Source: a bacterium (GTDB lineage: Bacteria > Zhuqueibacterota > Zhuqueibacteria > Residuimicrobiales > Residuimicrobiaceae). Taken from it: a stretch of 50,413 nucleotides of DNA. Numbering within the stretch: the stretch's first letter is position 1; the number at the start of each line of letters is the position of its first letter. The position numbers were made by a program, and so were the translations under genes. Of the stretch, positions 26,646 to 34,574 are shown one piece after another. The notes below the pieces were generated by a model that saw nothing but the letters and a program-made list of their open reading frames with translations, was not told where the DNA came from and searched no databases. The stretch is taken from NCBI GenBank assembly GCA_029565685.1, contig JAKQNR010000012.1:1-50413 (forward strand), written 5' to 3'.

Positions 26646-27482
26646 CTAACGCAGTGCGCTCTCCAAAGCCGTAGCCTGATCCGTAGCGGCATCGCGATAT
26701 TTGACGATCACAGCACAATACAGGGACAACTGCTCACGGACGGCATAGGCATTGGAGCGAATCGGCCTGCTGCCAGCCACCACCACGGCGTTCTCCGGAA
26801 TCACCAAAGGCGAGCTGCGGTCTCCGCGCAGCACTCGTTCATGGACCAGATCATAGACCGGTATCGAACGGGTGAGAATTGTGCCTGCGCCCAGGACTGC
26901 GCCCCGGCGGACGAGCGTGCCTTCGTAAACTCCGCAGTTGCCGCCCACCAACACATCATCCTCAATGATCACCGGCGCTGCTCCAACCGGCTCGAGCACA
27001 CCGCCGATCTGAGCGGCTGCGCTGACATGCACCCGCCGGCCGATCTGAGCGCAGGAGCCGATCAGCGCATGGGAATCGATCATACTGCTCTGGCCGACGT
27101 AAGCGCCGACATTGATATAAGCCGGCGGCATGATCACCACCCCCGGCGCCAGGTAGCAACCGCTGCGCGCACTGCTGCCGCCGGGCACCAGGCGCACCTG
27201 ATCCTCCAGAGACAACGGTCTCATCGGAAAGGTGTGCTTGTCGAAAAAACTCCACGCCGGCGCCGCCGGATATTCGCAAAGCCGGCCCCAGCGAAAGCCC
27301 AACAGAATGCCCATTTTGACCCAGGCGTTCACCCGCCACTCGCTGCCGTCGGGCTCAGCGGCGCGGATCAGGCCCTGGTTCAATTGATCGAGAAAGAGGA
27401 GAAAGAGTTCGGCGAACTCCTGCGGCGCTGTTTCCGTTTTCTCTTCGTACCAGGTTTCGATCCGCTTTTGCAGGGAGATCAT
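26646..27482 (-). CDS. dapD: Tetrahydrodipicolinate N-succinyltransferase
   Basis: 278 residues. Transfers succinyl from succinyl-CoA to tetrahydrodipicolinate in the succinylase branch of lysine/meso-diaminopimelate synthesis. N-terminal helical domain (1-95), then a left-handed beta-helix of hexapeptide repeats ([57 protein letters not shown]), which is diagnostic for DapD with the expected length. GAGGAG precedes the ATG. Last gene of the riboswitch-controlled lysine operon, 10 bases after dapA. Confidence 0.95.
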   Translation of the reverse strand: MISLQKRIETWYEEKTETAPQEFAELFLLFLDQLNQGLIRAAEPDGSEWRVNAWVKMGILLGFRWGRLCEYPAAPAWSFFDKHTFPMRPLSLEDQVRLVPGGSSARSGCYLAPGVVIMPPAYINVGAYVGQSSMIDSHALIGSCAQIGRRVHVSAAAQIGGVLEPVGAAPVIIEDDVLVGGNCGVYEGTLVRRGAVLGAGTILTRSIPVYDLVHERVLRGDRSSPLVIPENAVVVAGSRPIRSNAYAVREQLSLYCAVIVKYRDAATDQATALESALR

Positions 27483-27492
27483 CTTATGCTCC

Positions 27493-28383
27493 TCAGATGA
27501 GTTTAAGGTCGACCAGACATCGACGCAGCTTTTCCCGGTTTTCCGCGCTCATGCCCACAAGCGGCAGACGGAAATTTTCCTCCAGCAGCCCCATCATCGC
27601 CATGGCGGTTTTTACCGGAATGGGATTGCTCTCAATGAAATTCAGCTCCATCAGCGGCATGAGAAAATGGTGCAGCTCTTGGCTGCGCTGCCAGTCGCCG
27701 TTGAAAGCGGACCAGACCATCTCATGCAAAAGAGCGGGCGTCTCGTTGGCCACCACCGAAATCACGCCGTCGCCGCCCACAGAAAGCACCGGCAAAGTAA
27801 TCGCATCATCGCCGGAGAAGAGCATGAATCCTTGGGGCCGAATGCGCAGAATCTCCATGATCTGTGAGATGTTGCCGCTCGCCTCCTTGACGCCGATGAT
27901 GTTGGGAAGTTGCGCCAAACGCATCAGGGTCGCGGGTTGGAGATTGACGCCGGTGCGACCGGGCACATTGTAAACGATCAACGGCAACCGAATCGCCTCA
28001 GAAATGGCGCGAAAATGCTGATACAATCCCTCTTGATTCGGTTTGTTGTAATAGGGACAGACCGACAGCACCGCTGCAGCGCCGGTCTGCTCCGCGTAGC
28101 GGCTGAGATCGATGGCCTCGTGCGTAGCGTTGCTGCCTGCACCGCAGATCACCGGAACCCGATTCGCGGCCTGATCGATCACAATCTCCATCACTCGATG
28201 GTGTTCTTCGTGGCTCAGGGTAGCGCTCTCACCCGTGGTGCCGCAGGCCAGCAGGACATCTGTGCCCTGGCTGATCTGCCAGTCCACCAGGCGGCGCAAT
28301 CGGACTTCATCGATTCGCTTCTGATCGTCAAAAGGCGTGACCAGCGCAACGATAGTGCCGCGCAGCTTTTTTACGTCCATCAT
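27493..28383 (-). CDS. dapA: 4-hydroxy-tetrahydrodipicolinate synthase
   Basis: 296 residues, cytoplasmic class-I aldolase-type TIM barrel condensing pyruvate with aspartate semialdehyde. Motifs: [45 protein letters not shown] with Tyr138, and IGVKEASGN with Schiff-base Lys166. The start at 28383 follows AAAGGA and gives the normal family length; the longer frame upstream overlaps dapB and is not used. Between dapB and dapD in the operon. Confidence 0.97.
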   Translation of the reverse strand: MMDVKKLRGTIVALVTPFDDQKRIDEVRLRRLVDWQISQGTDVLLACGTTGESATLSHEEHHRVMEIVIDQAANRVPVICGAGSNATHEAIDLSRYAEQTGAAAVLSVCPYYNKPNQEGLYQHFRAISEAIRLPLIVYNVPGRTGVNLQPATLMRLAQLPNIIGVKEASGNISQIMEILRIRPQGFMLFSGDDAITLPVLSVGGDGVISVVANETPALLHEMVWSAFNGDWQRSQELHHFLMPLMELNFIESNPIPVKTAMAMMGLLEENFRLPLVGMSAENREKLRRCLVDLKLI

Positions 28384-28408
28384 AGGGATCCTTTCATATA
28401 GTTTTTTT

Positions 28409-29128
28409 TCAACATCGTCCGGCCATAAAATCGTCCATGGTGTAAATGCCGCGGCGGTCGGCAATCCAATGGGCCGCCTGCAGCGCTCCATAGGCAAAGG
28501 CCTCGCGGCCGAACGCCTGATGTCTCAGGGTGATCTGATCGAACGATGAATCGAAACCGACCTCATGGGTGCCGGGCACGCGGCCGACGCGCGTGGAGGA
28601 GACATGCAGAGTGTGGCTAGGGATTTTTCCCGACGGCGCGGCGGTCAACAGCCCGGTTTTCTGCGGCATAACCTCGAGCAGCGCATGGGCCAGAGTCATA
28701 GCGGTCCCACTGGGACTGTCCGCCTTGCCGCTGTGATGCCACTCGTGGACATAGACGTCATACTGCGCTTCGCCGCCATAGAGCCGGCCGGCGGTTTTAA
28801 CCAATTGGAGAAAACGATAAACGCCCATGGAAAAATTAGAGCTGTACACCATCGTCAGATTGGGGATGGTTCGCACCCGCTCGAGCTGCGCCAGCCAACC
28901 GGTCGTGCCTTCTACCACAGGCAGAGAAAGCGCTGCTGCAGCGGTCAGATTGGCGACAACAGCGTCGGCGCTGCTGAAATCGATCAACACGCGGGCGCCG
29001 GCTGCATCAGAGTTCGCTCTCAATTCTGAGCCCTGCTCAAAACGGACGCAGATCTCATCTCCCAGCGTGGACGCCAGTCGCTCCACCTCATGGCCCATGC
29101 GGCCGCTGCCCAGCAAACCTATTTTCAT
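28409..29128 (-). CDS. dapB: 4-hydroxy-tetrahydrodipicolinate reductase
   Basis: 239 residues, NAD(P)H-dependent reduction of the DapA product. Rossmann motif GLLGSGRMG at 4-12, VEGTTGW, SSNFSMGV and the substrate/catalytic segment HEWHHSGKADSPSGTA (His131, His132, Lys135). At the short end for the family. GGAGGAG upstream of the ATG. It sits 14 bases after lysC and 25 bases before dapA. Confidence 0.95.
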   Translation of the reverse strand: MKIGLLGSGRMGHEVERLASTLGDEICVRFEQGSELRANSDAAGARVLIDFSSADAVVANLTAAAALSLPVVEGTTGWLAQLERVRTIPNLTMVYSSNFSMGVYRFLQLVKTAGRLYGGEAQYDVYVHEWHHSGKADSPSGTAMTLAHALLEVMPQKTGLLTAAPSGKIPSHTLHVSSTRVGRVPGTHEVGFDSSFDQITLRHQAFGREAFAYGALQAAHWIADRRGIYTMDDFMAGRC

Positions 29129-29142
29129 AATACTCCTCCGCT

Positions 29143-30531
29143 TCAGTTTACGACAAAGATCTCTGGATCCAGTGGACCGCTGAAAAAACGCTTATGCAAG
29201 GACCGCACGACGACCGGCAAATCGCGCTCATCCACCACAAAACTGATGTTGATCTCGGACGCTCCTTGGGAGATCAGATGGATGGGGATGTCGCTCAGAA
29301 TGGAAAAAATGAGCCCCGGCATGCCGGCGGTCCTGCGCATGCGCTGGCCGACCAGACAGACGATGGCCTTGTGGCTCTGCACCTCCAATTGACTGAAATG
29401 GCTCAGATCACGCTGGATCTCGGCCAGCCGGTCCTTCTGATCGATGGTCACGGACACGCTGACTTCGGAAGTGGTCACTAAATCCACGCTGGTTTGATAG
29501 CGGTTAAAAATTTCAAATATCGAAGATAAAAAACCGTAGGCCATCAACATGCGCGTGGAGGTCACGGTCACCACCGTAATATCCTCTTTGTAGGCGATGG
29601 ACTTTACTACGCACTCTTTGCTGTCGCTCTCTATGAGTTTGGGCGAGATCAAAGTGCCGTCCGCCTCCGGCCGCTGCGAATTGAGCACCGAGACCGGAAT
29701 GTTCTTGCCCACCGCGGGCAACAAACTGGCCGGATGCAGCACTTTGGCGCCAAAATAGGCCAACTCCGCTGCTTCCTGAAAAGTCATTCTGCGGATGCGT
29801 TTGGCTTCCGGAACCAGCGTGGGATCGGCGGTGAGCACGCCGTCCACATCGGTCCAGATCTCCACCGCTGCCGCATTCAGCATGGCGCCGATCAAAGTGG
29901 CGGAGTAATCCGATCCCCCCCGGCCCAGGGTGGTGGTTCGGCCGTCGGCATCGGCGCCGACAAATCCCTGCATCACCGGCACCACTGCGCGGTTGACCAA
30001 GGGCATCAGCGTTTTGCGCGCCTGCTCCCTGGCAGCATCCCACTGCGGCTGTGCTTTGCCGAACTGCGAATCTGTGATCATCACCTTACGGCTGTCGATC
30101 ATGACCGAGTCTATGCCGAAAGAACACAAAAAGCGGCTCAGGATATGGGCAGACAGCAGTTCCCCCAAGCTCAGCAGCTCATCCGAGACCGGTTTGGGCG
30201 TGTAGCCGGCCTGTATGATGGTCTCGACCAGCTTTTTCAGTTGCTGCTCCACTTCGAGGAGCAGAGTGCGCAGCCCGGCATCGTTTTCCAACCCCAGCTG
30301 ATGCAGCAGGGTCCGGTGTTGGGCTGACAGCTCGAGAATCAGCTTGAACGCCTTTATTCGATCCCTTTGCGCAGCGGAGCGGCCGATGGCCACCAGTACG
30401 TCGGTGACCTGGCCGATGGCTGACACGATCACGATCGGAGATCGCGCCAGACGGCTTTGGACAATACGTCCGGCCCGACGCATCGCCTCTGCCGAGCCCA
30501 CTGAGGTACCGCCGAATTTCATAACCAGCAT
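29143..30531 (-). CDS. lysC: Aspartate kinase, LysC type with ACT domains
   Basis: 462 residues. Phosphorylates aspartate, the first committed step towards lysine, threonine and methionine. KFGGTSVGSAEAM at the N-terminus, the catalytic core with TTLGRGGSDYSATLIGAML and EIWTDVDGVLTADP, and two C-terminal ACT domains (VVTVTSTRMLMAYGFLSSIFEIF; LIFSILSDIPIHLISQGASEINISF). Length and the GFL(S)SIF pattern match monofunctional lysine-sensitive enzymes (E. coli LysC type), consistent with its riboswitch-controlled lysine operon. AAGGTGA upstream. It begins 6 bases after the M20 peptidase gene. Confidence 0.95.
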   Translation of the reverse strand: MLVMKFGGTSVGSAEAMRRAGRIVQSRLARSPIVIVSAIGQVTDVLVAIGRSAAQRDRIKAFKLILELSAQHRTLLHQLGLENDAGLRTLLLEVEQQLKKLVETIIQAGYTPKPVSDELLSLGELLSAHILSRFLCSFGIDSVMIDSRKVMITDSQFGKAQPQWDAAREQARKTLMPLVNRAVVPVMQGFVGADADGRTTTLGRGGSDYSATLIGAMLNAAAVEIWTDVDGVLTADPTLVPEAKRIRRMTFQEAAELAYFGAKVLHPASLLPAVGKNIPVSVLNSQRPEADGTLISPKLIESDSKECVVKSIAYKEDITVVTVTSTRMLMAYGFLSSIFEIFNRYQTSVDLVTTSEVSVSVTIDQKDRLAEIQRDLSHFSQLEVQSHKAIVCLVGQRMRRTAGMPGLIFSILSDIPIHLISQGASEINISFVVDERDLPVVVRSLHKRFFSGPLDPEIFVVN

Positions 30532-30537
30532 AAAAGA

Positions 30538-31536
30538 TCACCTTATGGTCTGATCCAGTAAATCAAGAACCAATTTTTCATACAAATCACAGGCTGCGAG
30601 CAGTTCGTCCACGCCGACTTGCTCATCCTCCCGATGTGCGAAATGGATGGAACCAGGGCCCAGCATTAAAACGCGGGCCAAGGACGCCAAATAGGCGGCG
30701 TCAGAACCGAAGGAAACGGTCTTGACTGGATAGCCCGGCAGAGTGAACAGCCGCTGTGGATGAGAGGCGCTCAGCACTTCGATTCGAACCTCTTCATCCT
30801 TATAGCGCTCCAATTGATCGCAGATCTCCGACGGGTCAGAAGCGAGCCGGAATATGCCATCGGCCTGCGCATAATCGGCGATGATATTAGCGCCATTGCC
30901 GCCCTGAATGCGGCCGATGTTCACAACAGTTTTGCCGAACTCGGCATCCTCCCCCCAATCGCGATGCAGCCAGGTGGAGAGGATTTGCGTCAAGCGATGG
31001 ATCGCCGAGCTGCCGCGCTCCGGATAGCCCGAATGACCGCTGCGGCCGCGGACGGTAATGCGAAAGACCAATGATCCTTTCTGATGGCTGACCAGATGAT
31101 TATCCGTGGGTTCACCGAGAATGATATACTCGCCGGTCACACCGGACCGCGCCAGCATTTTAGCGCCGTCGGAATCGTGCTCTTCACCGACGACCAGCAA
31201 CAGGCCCACGTTGGCAGCCGGTTGGCGACGCAACCGCTCCACGACCGACAGCATGGCCCACAGGCTGCCTTTGGCGTCGCAAGCGCCGCGGCCATAGATG
31301 CGCCCACCCTCTTCGCGATAGCCCATAAACGGTTCCACAGTATCCAGGTGGGTGCAAAACCACACAGCCGGCGACGGACTGGCCCGCACGATGAGGTTAA
31401 AGCGCTCTGCGCAAACCTCCTGCCGCTCCACCTGATAACCGCGCTGCAGCAGCCATTGGCATAGCCAGCGGCCGAGCTCCGGTTCACGGCCGGTAGAGGA
31501 GTCGATATCGATCAGGGTTTTGAGCAAATCTAACAT
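30538..31536 (-). CDS. M20-family deacylase, probable succinyl-diaminopimelate desuccinylase
   Basis: 332 residues from the ATG at 31536. Di-zinc M20/ArgE-DapE fold: THLDTVEP (His63, Asp65), GRGACDAKGS with bridging Asp87, VVGEEHDSDG with the Glu118/Glu119 pair, and a late metal His in SIHFAHREDEQV. The family covers DapE, ArgE and LysK, which sequence alone hardly separates. As first gene of a lysine operon that uses DapD (succinyl route), the DapE role is most likely. The longer frame to 31650 covers the riboswitch leader and is not coding. Shine-Dalgarno weak. Confidence 0.8.
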   Translation of the reverse strand: MLDLLKTLIDIDSSTGREPELGRWLCQWLLQRGYQVERQEVCAERFNLIVRASPSPAVWFCTHLDTVEPFMGYREEGGRIYGRGACDAKGSLWAMLSVVERLRRQPAANVGLLLVVGEEHDSDGAKMLARSGVTGEYIILGEPTDNHLVSHQKGSLVFRITVRGRSGHSGYPERGSSAIHRLTQILSTWLHRDWGEDAEFGKTVVNIGRIQGGNGANIIADYAQADGIFRLASDPSEICDQLERYKDEEVRIEVLSASHPQRLFTLPGYPVKTVSFGSDAAYLASLARVLMLGPGSIHFAHREDEQVGVDELLAACDLYEKLVLDLLDQTIR

Positions 31537-31586
31537 GATGGATGCACAACGGCAGAGGGGTGGAGAGCCGGGACGTCGAGGCAGGC

Positions 31587-31626
31587 AAAAAAAAACGATC
31601 GGACGGGAAAAAGCCGCGTCGGATCG
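31587..31626 (-). terminator. Intrinsic terminator, expression platform of the lysine riboswitch
   Basis: On the minus strand CGATCCGACG pairs with CGTCCGATCG apart from one mismatch, around a U-rich loop, and is followed by nine U. It lies 28 bases past the aptamer and 51 bases before the first gene, so folding decides read-through. Confidence 0.85.
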
Positions 31627-31653
31627 ATTCGAGAGACTGGCCTTCAACACGTC

Positions 31654-31831
31654 AGTTAATTAGCTCTCCACGGATGAGACTCCGTGACAGTACGGCGGCT
31701 TTTTACACGCCGTCCCAACGGCTGCGGTGTGGTACCGCACCATTTCGGCCCCTTTCCCTCCCGACCGGTCGTATCTCGATTCCACGCATCGAACGATCGA
31801 TCGTTCTTGATCGGGGCGCCTCTATTTAACT
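31654..31831 (-). promoter_or_regulatory. Lysine riboswitch (L-box)
   Basis: The minus-strand leader matches the lysine aptamer in order. P1 arms AGTTAAATAG (31831-31822) and CTAATTAACT (31663-31654) pair with one mismatch. ATAGAGGCGC comes just inside the 5' arm, GGGAAAGGGGCCGAA lies in the middle, and the 3' segment ACTGTCACGGAG...CCGTGGAGAGC is nearly that of the Thermotoga lysC L-box. Lysine binding stabilises P1 and lets the downstream terminator form, shutting off the DapE-like, lysC, dapB, dapA and dapD genes. No other ligand class fits these core motifs. Confidence 0.93.
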
Positions 31832-31862
31832 GGGTGGTTACAACGTTATTTATGAAAAGCTG

Positions 31863-31890
31863 CGCAGAAAAGCAAGTGTTTTTTTCTGCG
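31863..31890 (-). terminator. Possible terminator hairpin after the pseudo-activator gene
   Basis: CGCAGAAAA and TTTTCTGCG form a 9-bp stem just past the stop of the upstream gene. The U-tract is short (4), so termination is uncertain; a promoter for the lysine operon must also lie near here. Confidence 0.4.
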
Positions 31891-31891
31891 G

Positions 31892-32845
31892 TTAATTGCC
31901 GTAGACGAAATCCTGTTTGCGGATGCCGAGTTTTTTCATCTTGAACCGCAGGTTGGGCTCCGAGATGTTCAGCACCTGAGCGGCGCGCGACTGGTTGCCG
32001 GCAAATTTGCGCAGGGCGCGTTCGATCAGCTCTTTTTCCAGTTTGGCTACGGCGATGCCCAGGCTCTGCAACTCCAGCCGGCTGAATTGCTGTTGGTCGT
32101 TGAAGAAGGGAAGCGCCTGCGGCAGCAGTTCGGTCTCCGGCGAGGCGAGGACCAGACTGCGCACTACATTTTCCAGTTCTTTGACATTGCCCGGCCATTC
32201 GTATTTGAGCATCTGATTAAAGATTTCAAAGTTGATCGGAGGAACCGGCCTGCCGAGATCATGGCAGATCCGCTTGAGATAATGCTCAAACAGGACCGGA
32301 ATGTCCTGCCGGCGATCCTTCAGGGCAGGCACTCGGATCGTCGATTCGGACAGAGATAGGAAGAGTTCGGCAGAGATGGCCTGCTGACGTGCATCGGTGT
32401 GCATGCGCGTCGAAGTGGTGCTGATCAGACGGAAATTCAACTGCACAGGATGCTCCAGCATCCAGTACCCGCGCTTGACAAAGGCCATCAATTTTTTTTG
32501 CGAATCGGCGCTCAATTGATCGACATTCTCGACGATCATCAGGCCGGTCAGGTCTTTCAGCGAGGCCGTCTCTTTCACCTGTTGCCGGATCTGCGTGGTC
32601 ACCTCATGATCGAAAGCGGCGTTCAATTTCGCCGCATCCGTTTCAATCAGACAGCCGCCGGCCAGCGGGCTCATCTCGAATACCATGCGGGCGATGGTCA
32701 GTTTCTCGGTGCCGCTGTCGCCGACGATCAGCAGATGCTGTCGGCTTTTTGCCAGCGCGGTCAGCGACTTGCGAATCTGATCCATCTCTGGAGAATTTCC
32801 AATGAGCCGTTCATCCTGAACCGTTTGATTGCGACTGTTTTTCAT
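31892..32845 (-). CDS. Degenerate sigma-54-activator-like AAA+ regulator with Fis-type HTH
   Basis: 317 residues laid out like an NtrC-family core. It has LIGNSPEMDQIRKSL, the VPALKDRRQDIPVLFEHYL and YEWPGNVKELENVVRSL segments, and a C-terminal Fis-type helix-turn-helix (NQSRAAQVLNISEPNLRFKMKKLGI). The working parts are lost. Walker A reads GDSGTEKL (Glu47 for Gly), Walker B reads LMIVENV without the Asp, no GAFTGA loop is present, and the arginine-finger region is SAELFLSLSE. It therefore cannot be expected to hydrolyse ATP or remodel sigma-54 polymerase, but can probably still bind DNA. There is no receiver domain. Probably cotranscribed with the two membrane-type genes upstream (26 bases apart). 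Confidence 0.85.
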   Translation of the reverse strand: MKNSRNQTVQDERLIGNSPEMDQIRKSLTALAKSRQHLLIVGDSGTEKLTIARMVFEMSPLAGGCLIETDAAKLNAAFDHEVTTQIRQQVKETASLKDLTGLMIVENVDQLSADSQKKLMAFVKRGYWMLEHPVQLNFRLISTTSTRMHTDARQQAISAELFLSLSESTIRVPALKDRRQDIPVLFEHYLKRICHDLGRPVPPINFEIFNQMLKYEWPGNVKELENVVRSLVLASPETELLPQALPFFNDQQQFSRLELQSLGIAVAKLEKELIERALRKFAGNQSRAAQVLNISEPNLRFKMKKLGIRKQDFVYGN

Positions 32846-32871
32846 GGTCTTCGCCCCTTTCCTGAGTGTTT

Positions 32872-33960
32872 CTATTTGATGAATTTTTTATTCAGAATCT
32901 GGCCGTCCTGGCAGGTCGAATAAATGAAATAGTAATAGATGTTCCAAACCAGGGCGATCGCCAGCAACATCATAAAAAGCTTGATCGTGATATAAAAGGA
33001 CTTTGCCAGGCCGGAGATCAGCACCAGCCCTATTCCAAAGGAAAACTGAAACAGAACATTTTGGCTGCTGAAGGTCGTCTTGATCAACTCGACGATGACG
33101 TCTCTGTTATGGCTCTTCAGAACCACAGGAATGGAGATGCCATAGTGCGGGTTGAACATGAATTGCTCGCGCAGCGCATGCTCGGGCGAGAACAACGAGA
33201 TCAACCTCAAGAAAAAAGCCGCCAGCAGAATCAACAGGCACAACATGGCAAAGTATTGATCCAGTCCGTAGACATTCAACTGATACAAGGCGACCAGAAT
33301 ATCGATGACGTCGCAAATGATGCTGAGCAACAATCCGATGACCAAGGTATGAAGAAAGGCGCCGTTGGGACGTTGTGTGAACAGCAGAACCGCACAGTAC
33401 AGGAGGAGGAGCAGGATGATAGCCGCATCCAGCCGCAGGATGTGCGGCAGGATGCCGGGTGGGCCGGCTTTAAAAGGAAATCGACTGACCGTCAACGCCT
33501 GATGCCAAAAGTCCGCGTTCAGCCCCACCGCCGCCGCCACAGACAGGGCGTAATTGACGCCCCTGGGCCAGCGCCAGAAAAGGTATCGGAGCGTGAGGTA
33601 ACACGCTCCGATCAACAACAGAGTATAAAAAACCGCCCAATTGTAAAAGGATAGATAGTAGCTGAGGATGTTGTCCCCAAAGAGGCCCTGCTTTCCGGTG
33701 AACGGAATGATCAGACCCGCTGCGGTGAAAAGAAAAGTAAAACCAAAATGACCGTACACATCCCGGAACAAGCGATCCCGCCCAACGATGTACAGAGCGA
33801 CAACGCCCAAAAGGAAATACAAGGAAAAATTCGCCCAACTCATAAAGGGACGTGGTTCGTGCGGCAGGTAATACAGGAGATTGAGGCCTCCTAAAAACAG
33901 GATCCACAGGGCCAGCGCCCTCTTGATGATTTGAGCAAGCGTTAACGAAGACCCGAGCAT
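32872..33960 (-). CDS. Polytopic membrane protein of unknown function
   Basis: 362 residues with about nine hydrophobic helices, for example LALWILFLGGLNLLYYL, FSLYFLLGVVALYIVG and IRLDAAIILLLLLYCAVLLF. A soluble loop of about 45 residues around 265-310 (SPEHALREQFMFNPHYG...) contains no catalytic motif. No family recognised. Sits between a small exported protein and the AAA+-like regulator on one strand with short gaps (19 and 26 bases), so the three may form a sensory or envelope unit; that is inference from position only. Confidence 0.75.
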   Translation of the reverse strand: MLGSSLTLAQIIKRALALWILFLGGLNLLYYLPHEPRPFMSWANFSLYFLLGVVALYIVGRDRLFRDVYGHFGFTFLFTAAGLIIPFTGKQGLFGDNILSYYLSFYNWAVFYTLLLIGACYLTLRYLFWRWPRGVNYALSVAAAVGLNADFWHQALTVSRFPFKAGPPGILPHILRLDAAIILLLLLYCAVLLFTQRPNGAFLHTLVIGLLLSIICDVIDILVALYQLNVYGLDQYFAMLCLLILLAAFFLRLISLFSPEHALREQFMFNPHYGISIPVVLKSHNRDVIVELIKTTFSSQNVLFQFSFGIGLVLISGLAKSFYITIKLFMMLLAIALVWNIYYYFIYSTCQDGQILNKKFIK

Positions 33961-33979
33961 TTTCTCAGTGCATTTCCGT

Positions 33980-34240
33980 TCAATTTAAAGTATCCGGCGG
34001 CGACGGCAACGGATTGGGGTTGATCGTGCTTACATACGCAGCCTCCCGGGCTGCCTCTTCCGTTTCGGTAATAATAATTATCCTTTCTTCGCCAAATTTA
34101 GCATCATTTTGGATAAAAACAAGCGTTTTTTCGTCTGAACCGCTGTCCGAGGAGTAGATATCGGTGACAACGATCAAACTAAAAAAAAACAAGATCCCCA
34201 AAAAAACCGAAATCAACATTTTTTTTGCATTGCGGTTCAT
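33980..34240 (-). CDS. Small single-span envelope protein
   Basis: 86 residues with AGGAG before the ATG. Lys/Arg-rich start, one membrane span or uncleaved signal (MLISVFLGILFFFSLIVV), then about 60 acidic residues ending in a Pro-rich tail (NPNPLPSPPDTLN). No domain. First gene of a likely three-gene unit with the polytopic membrane protein and the AAA+-like regulator. Confidence 0.65.
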   Translation of the reverse strand: MNRNAKKMLISVFLGILFFFSLIVVTDIYSSDSGSDEKTLVFIQNDAKFGEERIIIITETEEAAREAAYVSTINPNPLPSPPDTLN

Positions 34241-34515
34241 TTTAAACTCCTGTCAATAGGTTGAGTGGCTTTTGGTTAACTGTATATTCGGGTCTTCGCT
34301 ATCATACGCAAAAATTGACGAAAAAACAATTAAATTCGTCCATATCGCAGATTTGATCAGCCGGCTGCCGGCAAAAGCCGGCGGCCTGCAACACAACCAG
34401 GCCGCAGTATGTGACGAAAAATTGATTGATTATTAATACCGCCATATAGGGATTTTGGCGAAAATCGGCCGGCTTTTTCTGTTGCAGCGCACAGGCAGAA
34501 AGAAAGAGAATCTGT
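34241..34515. other. Intergenic region between divergent units
   Basis: About 275 bases. A GC-rich palindromic patch lies at 34360-34390 (GCCGGC-rich). No gene or recognised riboswitch seen. Confidence 0.4.
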
Positions 34516-34546
34516 TTTGTTTATTCCGGATTCTTTGCTATCTTTG
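34516..34546 (+). promoter_or_regulatory. Bacteroidota-style promoter before the PurF-like gene
   Basis: TTTG at 34516-34519, 19 bases, then TATCTTTG at 34539-34546. This fits the TTTG/TAnnTTTG pattern known from Bacteroidota and sits about 28 bases before the start codon. Confidence 0.4.
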
Positions 34547-34574
34547 CATAATTTTCATGAAAGGAGAAGCCAGC

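Noticed and set aside
31656..32198. Minus-strand open frame of 180 codons
   Set aside because: It runs through the lysine riboswitch and the 3' part of the pseudo-activator gene in another frame; no domain.
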